Shown one piece after another: positions 48,601 through 61,502 of a stretch of 64,000 bases of DNA; the first letter of the stretch is position 1, and every line of letters begins with the position of its first letter. Under the pieces are notes generated by a model. That model was not told where the DNA came from. It saw nothing but the letters and a program-made list of their open reading frames with translations, and did no database searches. The stretch is from Acridotheres tristis (lineage: Eukaryota; Chordata; Aves; Passeriformes; Sturnidae), in assembly GCA_037013685.1 (NCBI GenBank), contig CM072889.1:5527976-5591975 (forward strand), written 5' to 3'. Both the position numbers and the translations under genes were made by a program.

Positions 48601-49810
48601 CCAATTAAAGCAGAAAAATTACTTTGTTCTGCAATGTTGAACCACAATACTGACTGCAATTTTTTTTGTTGCTGTTGTCAAAGTGCGTTTCTCAAGCATT
48701 AAGGTAGCAAAGTCTAATTTGTCTGCTTGCACAAAAAGTTTGATCTGAAAGTTTTTGACCACTTTTATATGTTCCATTCTTCTAGTTTTCACATTATTCC
48801 AACTGGAATGTGATGGCTGAAATTGTATCAAACAACAATTCATGGACCCATTAATGGAGAAAGCTGCAGAGCTCAGCTCACTGTGATTTACAGCCATCCA
48901 GCTGATGGCTAAAATGTACAATTGCCAAAAAACTTGTTTTCATTTTCTACTCTAGAAAACAGCAATTTAAAATCTTGTCTTAAAAAAAGCCAGGTAACGA
49001 AAATGCATGTGTGTGTCAGTATACAGTAATCCATTTTAAAAAATCCATGCTTGCTAATAAGATTTTTTTTTTTGCTATCTGGAAAAGGGAATATATTTTT
49101 GACTAAGGTAATCATGCCATGTGAATTTTAGTCCTCTACAGAAAGATAATATGCAATTCTGAATATTATTAACCTGTTGCAAAGGCAAGCTGTCAGACGC
49201 TAGAGAGCACCAGATTAAAGTGACCTGCACAGCAGCCTCATTACACATGCAATGTAATCCTACTTTTTATAGAAATACATATTTTCTCCCTCTTAGTACA
49301 GGCAATGGCTGGAACATGTTCAGAGGAAATTCCATCTGTGTAGGGGAACATAACTGGTGGTGTGTCTCTTGACATGGACATTGAAATTTGCAAAGCAACA
49401 CAGTCAGACCACCGAAGTGTCTAAAATTGGCAGATATTTCTGTATGGAAACAAGAGAAATAGAGTAAGTGCCTTCTTGTACCTTTGCAGTGGGTCTCTGT
49501 TACAGCAAATGCCTGCAGCGGTGGACATGAGCTGAGGTTTAATTATGTCAAAGAATGCAAGCAGTGTGGCCTGGCATATCAAGAAAAGCAGTAAGATTTC
49601 CTCCATCTTTTCTCATCCTTTCTTAGATAACCCCAGGAGCCCACAATAAGTGGTTCAGGCTCCTCAGGCCTCCCAGAGCTATTTACTAGAGGAAAATTAC
49701 TATTCACAAATTCAGGTATGCCTTCATTAATTTTTTCTTAAAAACTTTGCAAAAAAAAAAAATTAGGCATGAGATATATATTTCTGTGAATCATTACTTA
49801 CACATTTAAC

Positions 49811-49900
49811 AACAAAAAAACCCCACTATAAACAAACCAAAACCACTAACAAAACAACAATAAACAACACACACTCACACACATACAAAACCAAAACCAA
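49811..49900. repeat. A/C-rich low-complexity tract
   Basis: AACAAA, CCAAAACC and CACACA units dominate; almost no G is present. Confidence 0.8.
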
Positions 49901-52900
49901 ATTTATTGAAGCATTTTCCCAGACTGGAACATAAACAAGAAGATGAAGACCATGACAAACTGCCACAAAATAAATTGAAATATTTTTCATAATCCTTAAA
50001 TTCAAAGGTCTAACTATTAAAAATAAAAGAAGAAAATATTTTCCAGAGCATACTTTCCACTATTTCTCAGACCTAAATTTTATCTGGAGAAGAACCTACG
50101 CAGGGCTCTGGAAAAGCATCAGACAAAGAGGGGATGAGGAAAACAGGATGTGGAATATGTGGCAGAGCTTGTATTCAGAGTGAAGATAAATAAGTCCTGC
50201 AAGTAGTCTGCAAATCAAAGCAATTTAGCATTTTGTCCTAGAATCCAAATGCTACAGGTGTTCTGAGTAAAGAAAAACGATAAAAGGCATTTTAAGGGAT
50301 ACTGAACAGGTTTTGATGACAGACTATGGATTAGGTTGGGGTTTTGTTGTTGTTGTTGTTTTGTTTTGATTTATTATTTCTAATATTTACATAGCTTCTT
50401 TCACATTTGGGACACCTACCTAGCAGCCACATGTTGCACTGCCCCCCCCCCTTCCCCCTTTCTAGCTGTTTCAAATTCCATGTACTGCCTGTTTATTTCT
50501 TTTCTTTTATTTTCTGCTGCCATAAACTTCAAGTCCAAACTTTTCAGTGGAAATCTATGGACTGTTTACGCAGCACTGAGCCCAGTGACTGTCAATAGCT
50601 GAGAACAGACCTCACTGGCACTGGAACAGCACAGGAAACAAAAGGACCTGTCTCCATGTCCTGCTTGTTTATGTTCTATTTACTCTGGCTTTTCTAAATG
50701 AATGCGATTTCACAGTCCACATTATGAAGTCAGAAACCAAAGTTAACTAAGAAAGTTTGATATGCCACTTTCAAGCAATGTATCACAACTCTTTTCTAAG
50801 CTGAATCATTATTATTCACTGCTGAATATAAATCCTTTGGAAGAATGAAATATCAGCAGGAGAAGCAGAATTATATAGAATAGCCAATATTCTTTCAAAC
50901 TTGCAAAGAAAACTCTTGAATGTGGGCTTCCAAAATGGCTCTTAAATAAAATGTTTGTAATTAAAAGAAAATAAGGTAAAAAAAATATAATACAGTTCTG
51001 CTTCAGCTGATTCAGAAAGAAATGTAAAGAACAGCTAGCAGTAAGAGGAAGAGATAGAACTGCCTTAGGAATTTAGAGTTAATTTGTCATCACCCTGGAA
51101 TTAGTGTGTAAAAACATGGGCATAAGCATTTAGAAACTAAACACTGGCATGTTAAGGTAGAGTGCCAACAGCTGTTCTCAAAATACTGCAATAAAAGGTA
51201 TCTCCTGCTAAGTGTTCCATTTTCTGACCTTTAAGATGAGCTTTGCACAGACTGTTTCTATTACAAAATATAGATATATTTTTTTTTTTTAATTTTTGCT
51301 CTTCTAGAGGCACATAAAGCTCAGAAAGCCCCTTGTGTGCGTTCCCATGTCCTGCTGCTGGGGTTGTGGATAACACATGGCATGGTGTTAAGGGAAAAAA
51401 TTATATTTCTCCCTGCCCTTCACTGTAAAAGCAAACCAGAACCACTCAGGGGACACAGAGGTAATGAAAATTAGAAACTCTATCTATTAGTCATAATGCT
51501 GTTTAGCTGCTTTTATTTAGAAAGTCCAGGTCCATGAATTGTTGACAATTATTCCAGTATAAATCCTTTCATTTATTTTCTTTTTCCTCCACAAGACATT
51601 CCTCTTCTCTTGCAAGGCAACAACACCATCAGCAGGAAGGCTGACACTGTCCTTAGTACCTAAAATCATCTGAATGCTTAGTTAACAACACTGAAATAAA
51701 TGCATTGGGGGGCAGAAGGACATTTGCAATAAATTTTTATTCCTGGGTATGCAAAACATACATGTCCTCTGTGACAGTTTCCATAGGTATAAAAAGGAGA
51801 TAATTTTCCTTATATCATGGAACTGTTGTGATAAACAGTAAATAGTATAAATATAACAGTATAAAATTCAGTTTCATAAACAGGCATAAAAGAATAGTGC
51901 TAATTTCTGCAAGAAACAGCTCTTTGGGGTAACTGAGATGAACTAAGATCCTATCTTTGCTTGCTCTCTATTCTCTGCAGAGCCAAGGCTGGCATCTGTC
52001 TGGCTGTCACTGAAAGAAAAGCAAATTCTAAGCAGATTCAAAGGGAGAAGACAACAGGAGGCCAATGAACCACTAGACTTTTCCAGCAGGTTGGGATAGT
52101 GGGCAAAGACATAAACCTGGGCTCTTCAGCAAACTGCTGGAGACACAGCAAAAAAGATTTCTTATATTTCAGAGGCTTTTAATTTTTTTCAAGTACTAGT
52201 GTTAGAGCTAACAAATAAATATCATCTAAATAGCAATAACTTCGATTGCATTACAGTAGCAGAAGCTGAAGGTTCAGACTGCTACTGTACAGTGCACTCT
52301 TCCATTTCATTTTATATCAGTCAAACAAAATCCAATTTTCAAATACTAAAACACTTACTAACATAACATATTTGAGACTAATTGCTCTTATTTTTTAAAT
52401 AGGAAAAGTGAAAGGGGTAAAATAGTCCTGCCATTTCAAGATATTAAGTGAAGCAATGTTACTAGCTCCAAAAGTAAAGAGAAACTAATTCTTCAAACTG
52501 CCTCATCACATGGTTTCTCAATGACCAGTAAGGAAGGTTTGCAACACCCCAGTGTGTGCAAACATTAAGATATTCATGATGCATATTTCTGTTTGCCAAT
52601 TTCAGCATTCTGCTCTCAAGTATTAGTACCTTTGAACTATTACTATACTCAGGGTTTCTTTTGAAATGTAACAGCACTGAGAAAATATCCATTTCCTAAT
52701 ACTGCAATGGGCATTTTCAGTATTTTTTTAAATCTGGTGAGGTGGCTGCCAACATATTTTTGCCCCCTGCTTCCTTTCATTAAAGAGCATTTTCAGAGAC
52801 ACCTGTAGTATTTTCTTCCCCAAAACTCACAGTAAGCTCTTCTGGAGAAATAAATTCTGCTTAAATTAAACATGGGTCAGAATCTTTACATTCACATACA

Positions 52901-52957
52901 AACTAATCCTTTATTTCAGAAGCTACAAACAAGGTATTTAAAAGGCAAATTGGCTAT

Positions 52958-53448
52958 TGTAATTTTGAACCATAACCAGCAAACAAGTACCACACAGCTG
53001 CTTGCTCATTCCCCAGTAGGACTGGGGGGAAAATTGGAAGGGTAAAAGCTGGAAAACTCCTGGGCTGAGATCAAGACAGTTTAATGGGGAAAACAAAGGC
53101 CTACATGTGCAAGCACAGCAAAACAAGGAATTAATTCCCCACTTCCCATGGCAGGCAGGTGCTCAGCCATCTCCAGGTCAGCAGGGCCCCATCACATGGA
53201 ATACAAATGTCATCTCTTCAAACATCCTCCCTTCCCCTGTCCTGGCTGTGTCTCCTCCCAGCTCCCTGCACCCCTGGCCACTGCAGCAGAACAGAAAGCA
53301 GGAAAGGCCTTGGCTCTGTGCAAGCCCTGCTCAGCAATGACATAAACATCACTGTATTATCATTGCTGTGTTCAGCAAAAATCCAAAACATAGCCCCATA
53401 CAAGCCACTATGATGACAATTAGCTCTATCCCAGCCAAAACCAGCACA
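52958..53448 (-). mobile_element. Solo LTR, avian ERVK-type, 491 bp
   Basis: Read on the minus strand it begins TGTGCTGGTTTTGGCTGGGA and continues with GGGGCTATGTTTTGGATTT, a CATTGCTGAGCAGGGCTTG block and CCTTGTTTTGC, then ATTAAA (complement of 53080-53085), and ends TTACA. This order matches an abundant bird LTR that I remember as ERVK-class. Flanks GGCTAT and GGTATT are similar but not identical, so the duplication has probably decayed. Confidence 0.8.
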
Positions 53449-55583
53449 GGTATTAGATCAGTTCAGTTTGGGTCTTCTGTTCTAAGTATGGTCCACAGTG
53501 CAATGTAAAAAAAAAACCTTTTTCTTTCCTTTGGAACTTCAGGCATCTGCATTTCTGCCAAGGACAAAAAACAAAACATTCTAGCATTGTATTTTGCTAA
53601 TGATCTTGAAGCTTGAGTTTTTTTCTCCTACTATAACTCCAATTTTAAATAACCAGACTACCACAAGTCTAACTTCCTTTATAAATATCATATGACTTGA
53701 TTACTGGAGGATATTTTCCTGTGTTAGCCAACATTCTTCTTACACAGTGGAACTCTGATTTACTGTATTTTCTCTTAATGTAACACAAACTGTGTGGTTT
53801 GCAGTAAGTATACTTCATGGCTTTCCTGTTTTCCTTAGCCACACGAATTATTTTTCTTTGATTTCACAGCAGTAATCTCAGTTTGACACTATATATTACT
53901 TCTTTTTTTGGTCACCCTTCTCCTTGTAAGTTCTCCAAGGCATCCATTCCCTTCTCATCTTTCCCTGTAGAGGAACTCTCATTGACTGCAATCAAAGAAG
54001 TCAACACTTCAGCCTAATGCTGGTTAAGACATACAAAACCTAATTATCACCGAGTTGAAGAATCTAAACATTCAATTACATCCTAAGTAATTCTCTGGGA
54101 AGTATCTCTGGTATACAGCAAAAGACTTGTTTGTATCAGAGCAGTGTGAAATTTGGATGTTTGCCAGAGATTTCAGGCTAAGGACCAGACATTAGGTCAT
54201 TAGGATTCAAGGACATTAGGAAGTCCTTAAATAATAAGGAACTTTTCAGTGTAGAATCCTGGTGTGCAGCCCAGAGCACGGGTTTTATCATCCATGGGCT
54301 GCTTATCTGGGCTGTGGATTGATCAGGCCAAGCAAATATTTATTGAGTCACACTGCCTCTGCTGCTTATCAGACCCCATCACTACTAAAGTAGGGTGTCT
54401 CCCTCAGCAAATGAAGTCAGATTAGAGATAAACAAAGCACATGAAAAGAAAAAGCACCAAGAACGGTCTGGATTAGCTTTATAATATATCACTCGTAAGT
54501 AATTGATCCTAATAAGAAAGCTGCTCTGAAGGTGCTAGGACTCTGAGCACTGTCCCTAAGTGTGTGCAATATCAGTCGAGAGAAAGGCAAATTCCAAGAA
54601 ATTAATTAGTTGGAAGCAAGATCCTACTGAGATCAGTGGAAACGGCATGTTCAAATGCATTTAAGAGTCTTGAACTACAGTTTCAGCTTCTGAATCACAA
54701 GATATTTCACTTTAACAATTAATTTATCAGCATCTTTAATATGTAGGACACTCAAATGCTTTTTAGCATCCATAAACAACACATTTTCCTAATTAACCAC
54801 AGCTACTTCTCCAAATCTTGTATTTAATGAACATTAGTCTCTTTCAAATATCAATAAAGGATAAATGCTTTGACAAGCATAAGCCACAGATATGTCAAAA
54901 TGAAGAATGTCCTGTATTTCTACATTTTTGCTTCATTTCTTACTAAGAACTTCAGACTTTTATGAATAAATAAACTAGAAAATTGAATAACTTACTCTAG
55001 TGCAGTTTTGAGACACACATGAATAATCTGTTTCTATTAAACACACTACTTTAAACTGAACAATTGCCATGCTCTATTTCATAGACATGTATGAACAAGA
55101 TCTGTAACAACCTTGCGGTATATCTGAGTGCAAACAAAAAATGCAACCTTATTTGAAATATTAAAAACACGACCTCTTACAAAATCAGCTTTGTAGCTTG
55201 GAACAATGTCAAAGACATATCATATCACTGTGATAAAAATGGGCCAGCATTTAAAAGGCTTCCATTCTCACAGTAGCTATATTTCTTACAGTCTTTTAGA
55301 TACTCCCCTCCCAACCACAGGGATGTTGATACAAGTCTTGAAGCTGAAGTACTCATAGGAGATAAGGGATGATGTGCTTAAAAGCCACAAAAGTAATATT
55401 CTGGAGTATTTTATATACTCAGGGGTGCCCAGATTTTCCACCAGTAAAAAAAAAAAAAAAAAAAAAAAAAAGAAAACAAAGTTCAAATGAGTGCACTTTT
55501 CATCTTCCTCTAACAATTTTCCCACTGTCAGGTAGGGGCGAAAGGAATTCAATTTTAAGTAACTCATAAAGAGCGAATAAAGA
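53449..55583. other. Non-coding DNA, nothing recognised
   Basis: Unique AT-rich sequence. An A26 run at 55446-55471 lies shortly before the CR1 copy. Confidence 0.55.
55446..55471. repeat. Poly(A) run, A26
   Basis: Uninterrupted homopolymer. On the minus strand it is a T run, so it is not a tail of the CR1 fragment at 55584. Confidence 0.9.
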
Positions 55584-55815
55584 GTCATTGAATCATCAAA
55601 GTTGGAAAAGGCCTCCAAGATCATTGAATCCAACCATCAACCCAACACTGCAAAATCCACCAATAAACCATGTTCCTAAGCATGACATTTACAGATTTTT
55701 GAACACTTCTAAACATGGTGACATCACTACTTCCCTGGGCAGCCTGTTCCAGTGCTTGGCCATACTTTCAATGAGGAATTTTTTCCTAATACCACATCTA
55801 AACCTCTTCTGAAAT
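55584..55815 (-). mobile_element. CR1 LINE 3' end
   Basis: The plus strand reads GAATCATCAAAGTTGGAAAAGGCCTCCAAGATCATTGAATCCAACC, then ACACTGCAAAATCCACC, then TTCCCTGGGCAGCCTGTTCC and TTTTTCCTAATACC. This is the reverse complement of the CR1 3' untranslated region, the commonest bird LINE. The 3' end of the element is at the left edge. It is truncated after about 230 bp. Confidence 0.93.
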
Positions 55816-56546
55816 ACAGGATTTATTAGCCCTGCACTTATGATCCCATCTGGAAGAAAGAGAAGTGGGCACCTGATTTATGAGTTACTCAAAGACTCTT
55901 TGAATGTAAAACACATAACCTGTGACCTTACCTTCTGCTTAAGCAATATCTAAAATTTCTCAGTGTCACTCTTATAACACTGAAGCCCAAGACTGAAGAG
56001 TCTCTGAATATGCCTCTCAATAACTCCCCAGCAACTGAGTGCTTGTATCTCACTTCTGTCACACTAAAGTCCAATGCACTAACTTCCACATTTATCTACA
56101 AATATATATTTAAAGAATACAGAGAATATATAAAAGAAAGAAAACAAAGATCATTCGGCACCATGTCTGTCATAAGAGGACCAATCCCTCCCATCTGAAG
56201 CAAAGTCTTATCCACCAGCAGTTAACATATTATTGTTTGTATATTGAAAAAGAAATTTTCTCCATAATCGAACTTACTCTCTCCTAAGCCTCACTTGACA
56301 GGCTCAATAATGGAGGAGACACCTAAAGGTCATGGTGTGGTTTTCTGGTTTTCTTAGGCATTAATTTTACTTTCAGAATCAAAAGGATGCTTATCTTGAA
56401 ATCTTTGCATAAACATTGAATATAACTTTAATCTCTACTTCAATTTTGTAGTGAGTAAGACAGGTCAAAGATTATAAACTAGTATTTTTTTGTTACATTT
56501 CCTGGATGCCAATTAACAAATAATGAGAAACTGAAGTATCTGTAAC
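55816..56546. other. Non-coding DNA, nothing recognised
   Basis: Unique sequence between the CR1 fragment and the minus-strand solo LTR. Confidence 0.5.
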
Positions 56547-56935
56547 TGTTGCTGTTGGGATGGACAAGACACCTGTTTCTTCATCCACAATAGCCAATCT
56601 TTATTCTTCGTTGCTCATATTTATATGGTTTTCTAAAGGCATTGTGTTTAATTCTAATGGGTTAGTAACTTATTGCAACTCAGTTCATTGCTTAGCAGTT
56701 GCTAGTGTACATGCCCATCTAAAACTTTCCTCCCTGAAGATGTTTACATTCTTTTTTCATGGTACAGAATTATTCTCACAGTTAGAAGCCTCTGCTTTTA
56801 CAGGAGCAGATTCCTTTCTCACGGGAATTTCTCAGGCCAGCTGTTAGCTGTGTTTAGCCAAAGTGGAATGCCTGAGCCATGATTTTACAAGGGTAACAAG
56901 GTTCTTATTTGATAAGGCTTTACCTATCTGCAACA
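56547..56935 (-). mobile_element. Solo LTR, ERVL-like, 389 bp, relative of 6253-6655
   Basis: Read on the minus strand it begins TGTTGCAGATAG and ends CAGCAACA, with TATAAATATGAG followed by AATAAAG and a GATGAAGAAACAGGTGTC block near the 3' end. The same blocks occur in the same order in the LTR at 6253-6655 (TATAAAATGAG, AATAAA, CATGAAGAAACTGAGTCC), and both share an AATGTAAACATCT block, so they are one family. Flanks GTAAC and TGGAA do not match, so the duplication has decayed or an edge is slightly off. Confidence 0.78.
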
Positions 56936-59900
56936 TGGAATAACTTCTATATCTCAAAATGCTCAGGTTCTAGAACAAGCCAAAGGGTGTGGCTGGGAGG
57001 GACAGGGCTTCTTGAAGCACCTCACAAATCAGCAATGACTGATACGGAAAGTCCATAATACCAGTCTCCTCTTGAATCTCCTGATAAGCATAACTCAAAT
57101 TAGGACACCAGCCTTTGGTACTTTTGTACCACTTCAGGCAGATAAAACCCTAACTGTTTGAGACTCAGAGATTTCAGCAGAGCCAGGACATTATCTTAGT
57201 TACTTGTGGGGAAGGGGAAAAAAAAATTGTCTGGAATAGAGCCATGCAGGAGAATGAACTTTGAAAGCCTCTAATAAATATATTAATGATGTGGTATTCC
57301 TGCCAATCAGAGGTTGTTTTTTTCTTTGATGTTTTTATTAATATGAAGAGGTCCTCTACACCTTATATAGCCCCAAAGGATTAACTGCCTTGTAAGGTTA
57401 TGATTAGAAGTAGATTTTCTTATCATAAAGGCACTGAAATTATGTCAATTTTAATATATTTTTCCTTAATGCAAACTATATATCTTGGTTTTATTTCTAA
57501 AAGTTTGTTTTCTAGCTATCTGCTTAAATTAACAGGCACAAAAAAAAGTACTTTTCATTTTTTCATAACTGCTGGTAAGTTCTTTGTATGAGCAAGAGTT
57601 CGGCTAAGGAACCAAATCTGTTTGTAATTCCCAGCAAAAAGTAAAAGCAATATAGGTATCCGTGGTCCAGTCCACTTCAAAGTGTTCTTTATAAAAAGAA
57701 CTTCTTAAAAGTAGACCTAAAAATTTGCAGAGACCAAATTTTAGCGTGGGATTCATATCACCTAACTTTAGACTTCTGTGATGTAACCATCTGTGTCTGA
57801 TCTAATTATAGTCTGTCTTTTGAGATAATGGAAAGAAAAAGCACTTCTAAAACATATTTTTTTCTGAGCTACTTTAGTAATCCATCTTTAGATGAGATAA
57901 AACGTCCCTGGAAGTGCCCAATTCTACTTCATCCTTCTGACAGGAGTTGTGATGACTGCCTTAGATGTAAGCATATGAACATAGATACCTAAAATTCAGC
58001 ATAAACCCTTTTATCTAGGAAATGCCAGTATGAAGCTTTGGCTACAGAAAAACAGTAGTTATTCACTGAAATAACAGCAGCAGCTAGAACAGATCCTGAC
58101 AGTGTTTGCACAATTACAGCAATGGTTGCAGAGACCCTGGCCTTTTCCATTTCAAAGAACCCACAAACTTGCAAATGAGCAATAGATCATACATATACAC
58201 ACATGCACATATATATCTATATATATGATATATAATCAATATATGCCTATACAGGTGTGCCTATATCTATGTCTGTATAGGCAGAGATGGGGAGGAAGTG
58301 CACGTTTAAAACTCTCTTAGCAACATTTTATGCAAGTTACACAAGTCATAAACCCCTGCATCTGCCATTCTCACAGAAATATATATGTCAGATGGTCCTT
58401 CTAACAGAGAAAGAAACGACATGTTTCAGGAAAGCATATGGAACAACAATAAAGGAGCATTTTTAATTTCAGTATAATAGTAGTCTAGTATAATTACACT
58501 TAAAAGAACTGTGATGTGAAGGAACAAAACCTTGAAAAAAGTCACTAGAAACAGTTCATGAGGGAAGAGTGAAAGCTTTTCAGCCTAATTTGGCTGAAAG
58601 AGAACTGGATTTAAAAATGCATTTAAATACCAGCTTAGGTGCTGAGCATTACAGCACCCAAGTCTTTTCATAGCCTAAGCCTAAACAACGGATTTAGAAA
58701 ATATTCAATTAATTAATTTCCAACAGTGCTTCTCAGTACACTGTGTTCTGCAATGGAAGTGCAGGCTGTTTCATTTGAAAAGAACTCAAAGAGTATTTAG
58801 AGCTAAGTAAGCCTACCATACAAGAGAAGTGTCTTCTTTTCAAATTATTAGTGAACAAGAAACACAAAATTAAACCTATTTAGAGCAAATACTACTATTT
58901 CAGGGCATTTCATTCAGCTGGATTTCACAGGGAACCATCAACAATTCAGTACAACTATGTGGTAAACAGAAATAAGCCAGAACTGACATTTTTCTTCCTC
59001 TGTTTTGCAATCTCTACAAATTCAACAATGTGACAATGGTTTGAAAAAAACTTCTTTTAAATCTTTGAATGTTACAAAGACAAAATGCGGATCCTTTTTT
59101 TAAAAAGACATACAAATCTGAGGAATAAGTGAGTTTTTAAGGAGTATCACTAAATTTTCAAAATGTAATTTGTTTAGAAGATTCAGGCTTATATCCCAGA
59201 GAAAATCTATTCTGTTCCAGGTTTGGTACAACTTTAATTCTTATCCTGAAAAATCACTGAAATACAGCTATTTTTTCTGGAAATTTTCTCTCATCTCAAA
59301 ATAGGTGATGGAATGGGATTTATAGACAGCCTAGTCCTAATCCTTGGGTTTTTTTTCTATACAAGGAGACATTTGCAACTATTAAATGACTATCAAAAAG
59401 GCAGAGACAAGAGAAAGAAACAAGTTTTCCTCAATTCATGCTCACCTTTCTGAGAGACAATCACATAAACCAGCATTTAAAGAATTGGGGACTGAGTCAA
59501 GAGAAGAGGCTCTGGGTCCCGGGATCCCTACAGACAATTTGGGCAGATGTTGTTGGGTTCCGAGGAGTCCAAGGCTCCATCACATATTCCTGCACACTAC
59601 TGACCTCTTGGAATCTGGCTGCAACCTTAGGAATTGTGCATTTGTCCCACAGAAATACATTTCTTCAGGAAACCATTGCCTTTCACTTTTATGCAGGTCA
59701 GACACCATATCAACTTCACAAACTGATTTCTAACCTATCAGGCACTTATTTAGTTTTTTGTATATCAATACATGTATTACTAACATATAATTACTGTCGG
59801 TTGAAGACTTTATTATTTGAGCTTTAGAGGGTGTAAGATATCTAAACTGTGTCTTTTAATTAAAAGAGTCTTACATGATAATCACTTAATCTATTCTGAG

Positions 59901-60986
59901 CTTCCTGAGACAGCAGTCAGGTTTACCTAATCTATAGAAGTGTCATGTGTTTAACTAATGGTTAATAGGGATTTCTAAAACAGATTAAATCAATAGCATT
60001 AAGCAAAAAGACAGATTTCTAATGAGACTCATTGATTTGGTGGCTGATTTTTAATGATTCCAGAATGAGCAAGCAATGTCTTATAGAAGAGAATTACATC
60101 TCAACAGAGCTTTATTACCTTGTTTGAGGAGTGTTGTATGTTGCTTTCAGGAAGGAATAATTCATTTGGAGAAGTGCCTCACTGTTTTAATGTGTGACAG
60201 TAAAGAATATCATTAACATAGAAATGGTATAAAACCACAGAAAATACTCCAGTAAGGCTGCTCTTTTGGTTAAGGCATCAAAAAGGATGTTACAGTCTCA
60301 CAATCCTGAGCACATAAATATCCAAGATGAGGGGCCCTGCTGAAGTGACCAGGGAACAGCAAAACTGGATGCCTAACACAGCAAATCCAGGGACCATGCC
60401 AATCATATGACAAACCTGCTACACTGGACACAGCACAGCAGTTTCTACATTTTTGTATAAATTTGCAAAACGACATGAAACAAGCAGCTTTGTGACTCCA
60501 TTCTTCACCTACCACTCATTCTAATAGTCAAATACCTAAGATATCTCAGGCTCAATTCCCCACTTAATATTGTCAAATTTATACCCTTCTTTCACAACCC
60601 AAAAAAAAGTTTCATTCTGTGATGGCTTCACCTTTTCCTATACAGTTCATAAGTGAGTTGTATAGAGACTTTCTTGCTTCTATTGTATTCAGCCATCTAT
60701 CTTCTTAAGAAGCCAAAGACTTACTCATAGCATTTTAAGTCAGAAAAAGCCACTGCCAATCTTGTAATTTATTGATAACTTCTCCTAAATTTTGCCTTGA
60801 TCACTCTTAAAAGATCACATTATTTAGTTTCAAAACACTTTCTAAAATTCCTTCTCAGGATGCCATCCCCAAATCCACCTTTTTTTTACCAGGCAAACCT
60901 GTCAGAATTCCTTTGCTTTGCAACGATGAAGAAATTAATTTAATGTGTCCTTTATAAATTAAATTTTAAAAAGTTGAAATCACTAT
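56936..60986. other. Non-coding DNA with AT-rich simple repeats
   Basis: No supported gene. An interrupted TATA/ACAC tract lies at 58194-58263, and TCTTTTAATTAAAAGA at 59852-59867 is a 16-bp palindrome, probably compositional. Confidence 0.5.
58194..58263. repeat. Interrupted AT/AC dinucleotide-rich tract
   Basis: ATATAC, ACACATGCACATATATAT and GATATATAATC blocks; imperfect microsatellite. Confidence 0.75.
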
Positions 60987-61496
60987 TGTCGAGATTGTAA
61001 TGGGTTTAGGTCTTCAAGAGAGCAGTTGTTGGTTGCTGTAAAGTTGTTTATTTGTAAAGGAACATCAGTCTCAAAAGACAAAGAGTCCCAAGTGTTAAAG
61101 TCCATACTAAAAGCTCTCGGCACAGAGTCCCAATTAGAAGCAGAAGCAGCTCTCTGGTGCAGAGTCCTGGGCAAAGGTAGAAGCTGTGGCCTGGTACAGA
61201 GTCTTGAGCTGAGGCAGAGGTTGCAGCAGCAGCTCCTGTCTTCTCCTGAGCAGTGATGATGGCAGTGAGGAGAGAGGGAAAGAGAGTCTCCCCAGTACAA
61301 ATTACCAAATGAGCTAAAAACACGAATCTGAAACATTTCTTCTAAACCTATTAGAATTCTAGCTCTATAATACGAAAGTTTACACATAGCTTGTGCATAT
61401 AGCCTATCTGTTCTATCTGAAGAATGTAAGCAATATTCTTAGTATATTTTTAATATGTCTAGAACTATGTTTTTGAACTGTCACTGAAGCTTTTTA
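60987..61496 (-). mobile_element. Possible degraded LTR (tentative)
   Basis: On the minus strand AATAAA (about 61050) is followed about 60 bases later by an end CTCGACA, as in U5. The flank CACTAT (60981-60986) resembles CACTAG (61497-61502), but the left minus-strand end would then read TA rather than TG. The right boundary is therefore a guess. The segment contains the triplicated 37-bp unit at 61120-61230. Confidence 0.35.
61120..61230. repeat. Three imperfect 37-bp tandem repeats
   Basis: Units at 61120-61156, 61157-61193 and 61194-61230 each begin G-C/T-A/G-CAGAGTC and share an AGAAG/AGAGG core 20-26 bases in. A more diverged AAGAGTCCCAAG start near 61080 may be a fourth unit. Identity between units is moderate, so the duplication is old. 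Confidence 0.75.
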
Positions 61497-61502
61497 CACT
61501 AG

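Larger units (their letters stand above)
44764..52957. other. Non-coding DNA with microsatellites
   Basis: No supported gene. It includes the GTATAT array at 45575-45636, an A/C-rich tract at 49811-49900, a GTT run near 50345-50362 and a C10 run near 50443. The remainder looks unique. Confidence 0.55.

Noticed and set aside
61261..61400. Attempt to place the right edge of the LTR-like segment at an ACACA near 61385
   Set aside because: The flanking bases do not match the CACTAT flank on the other side.
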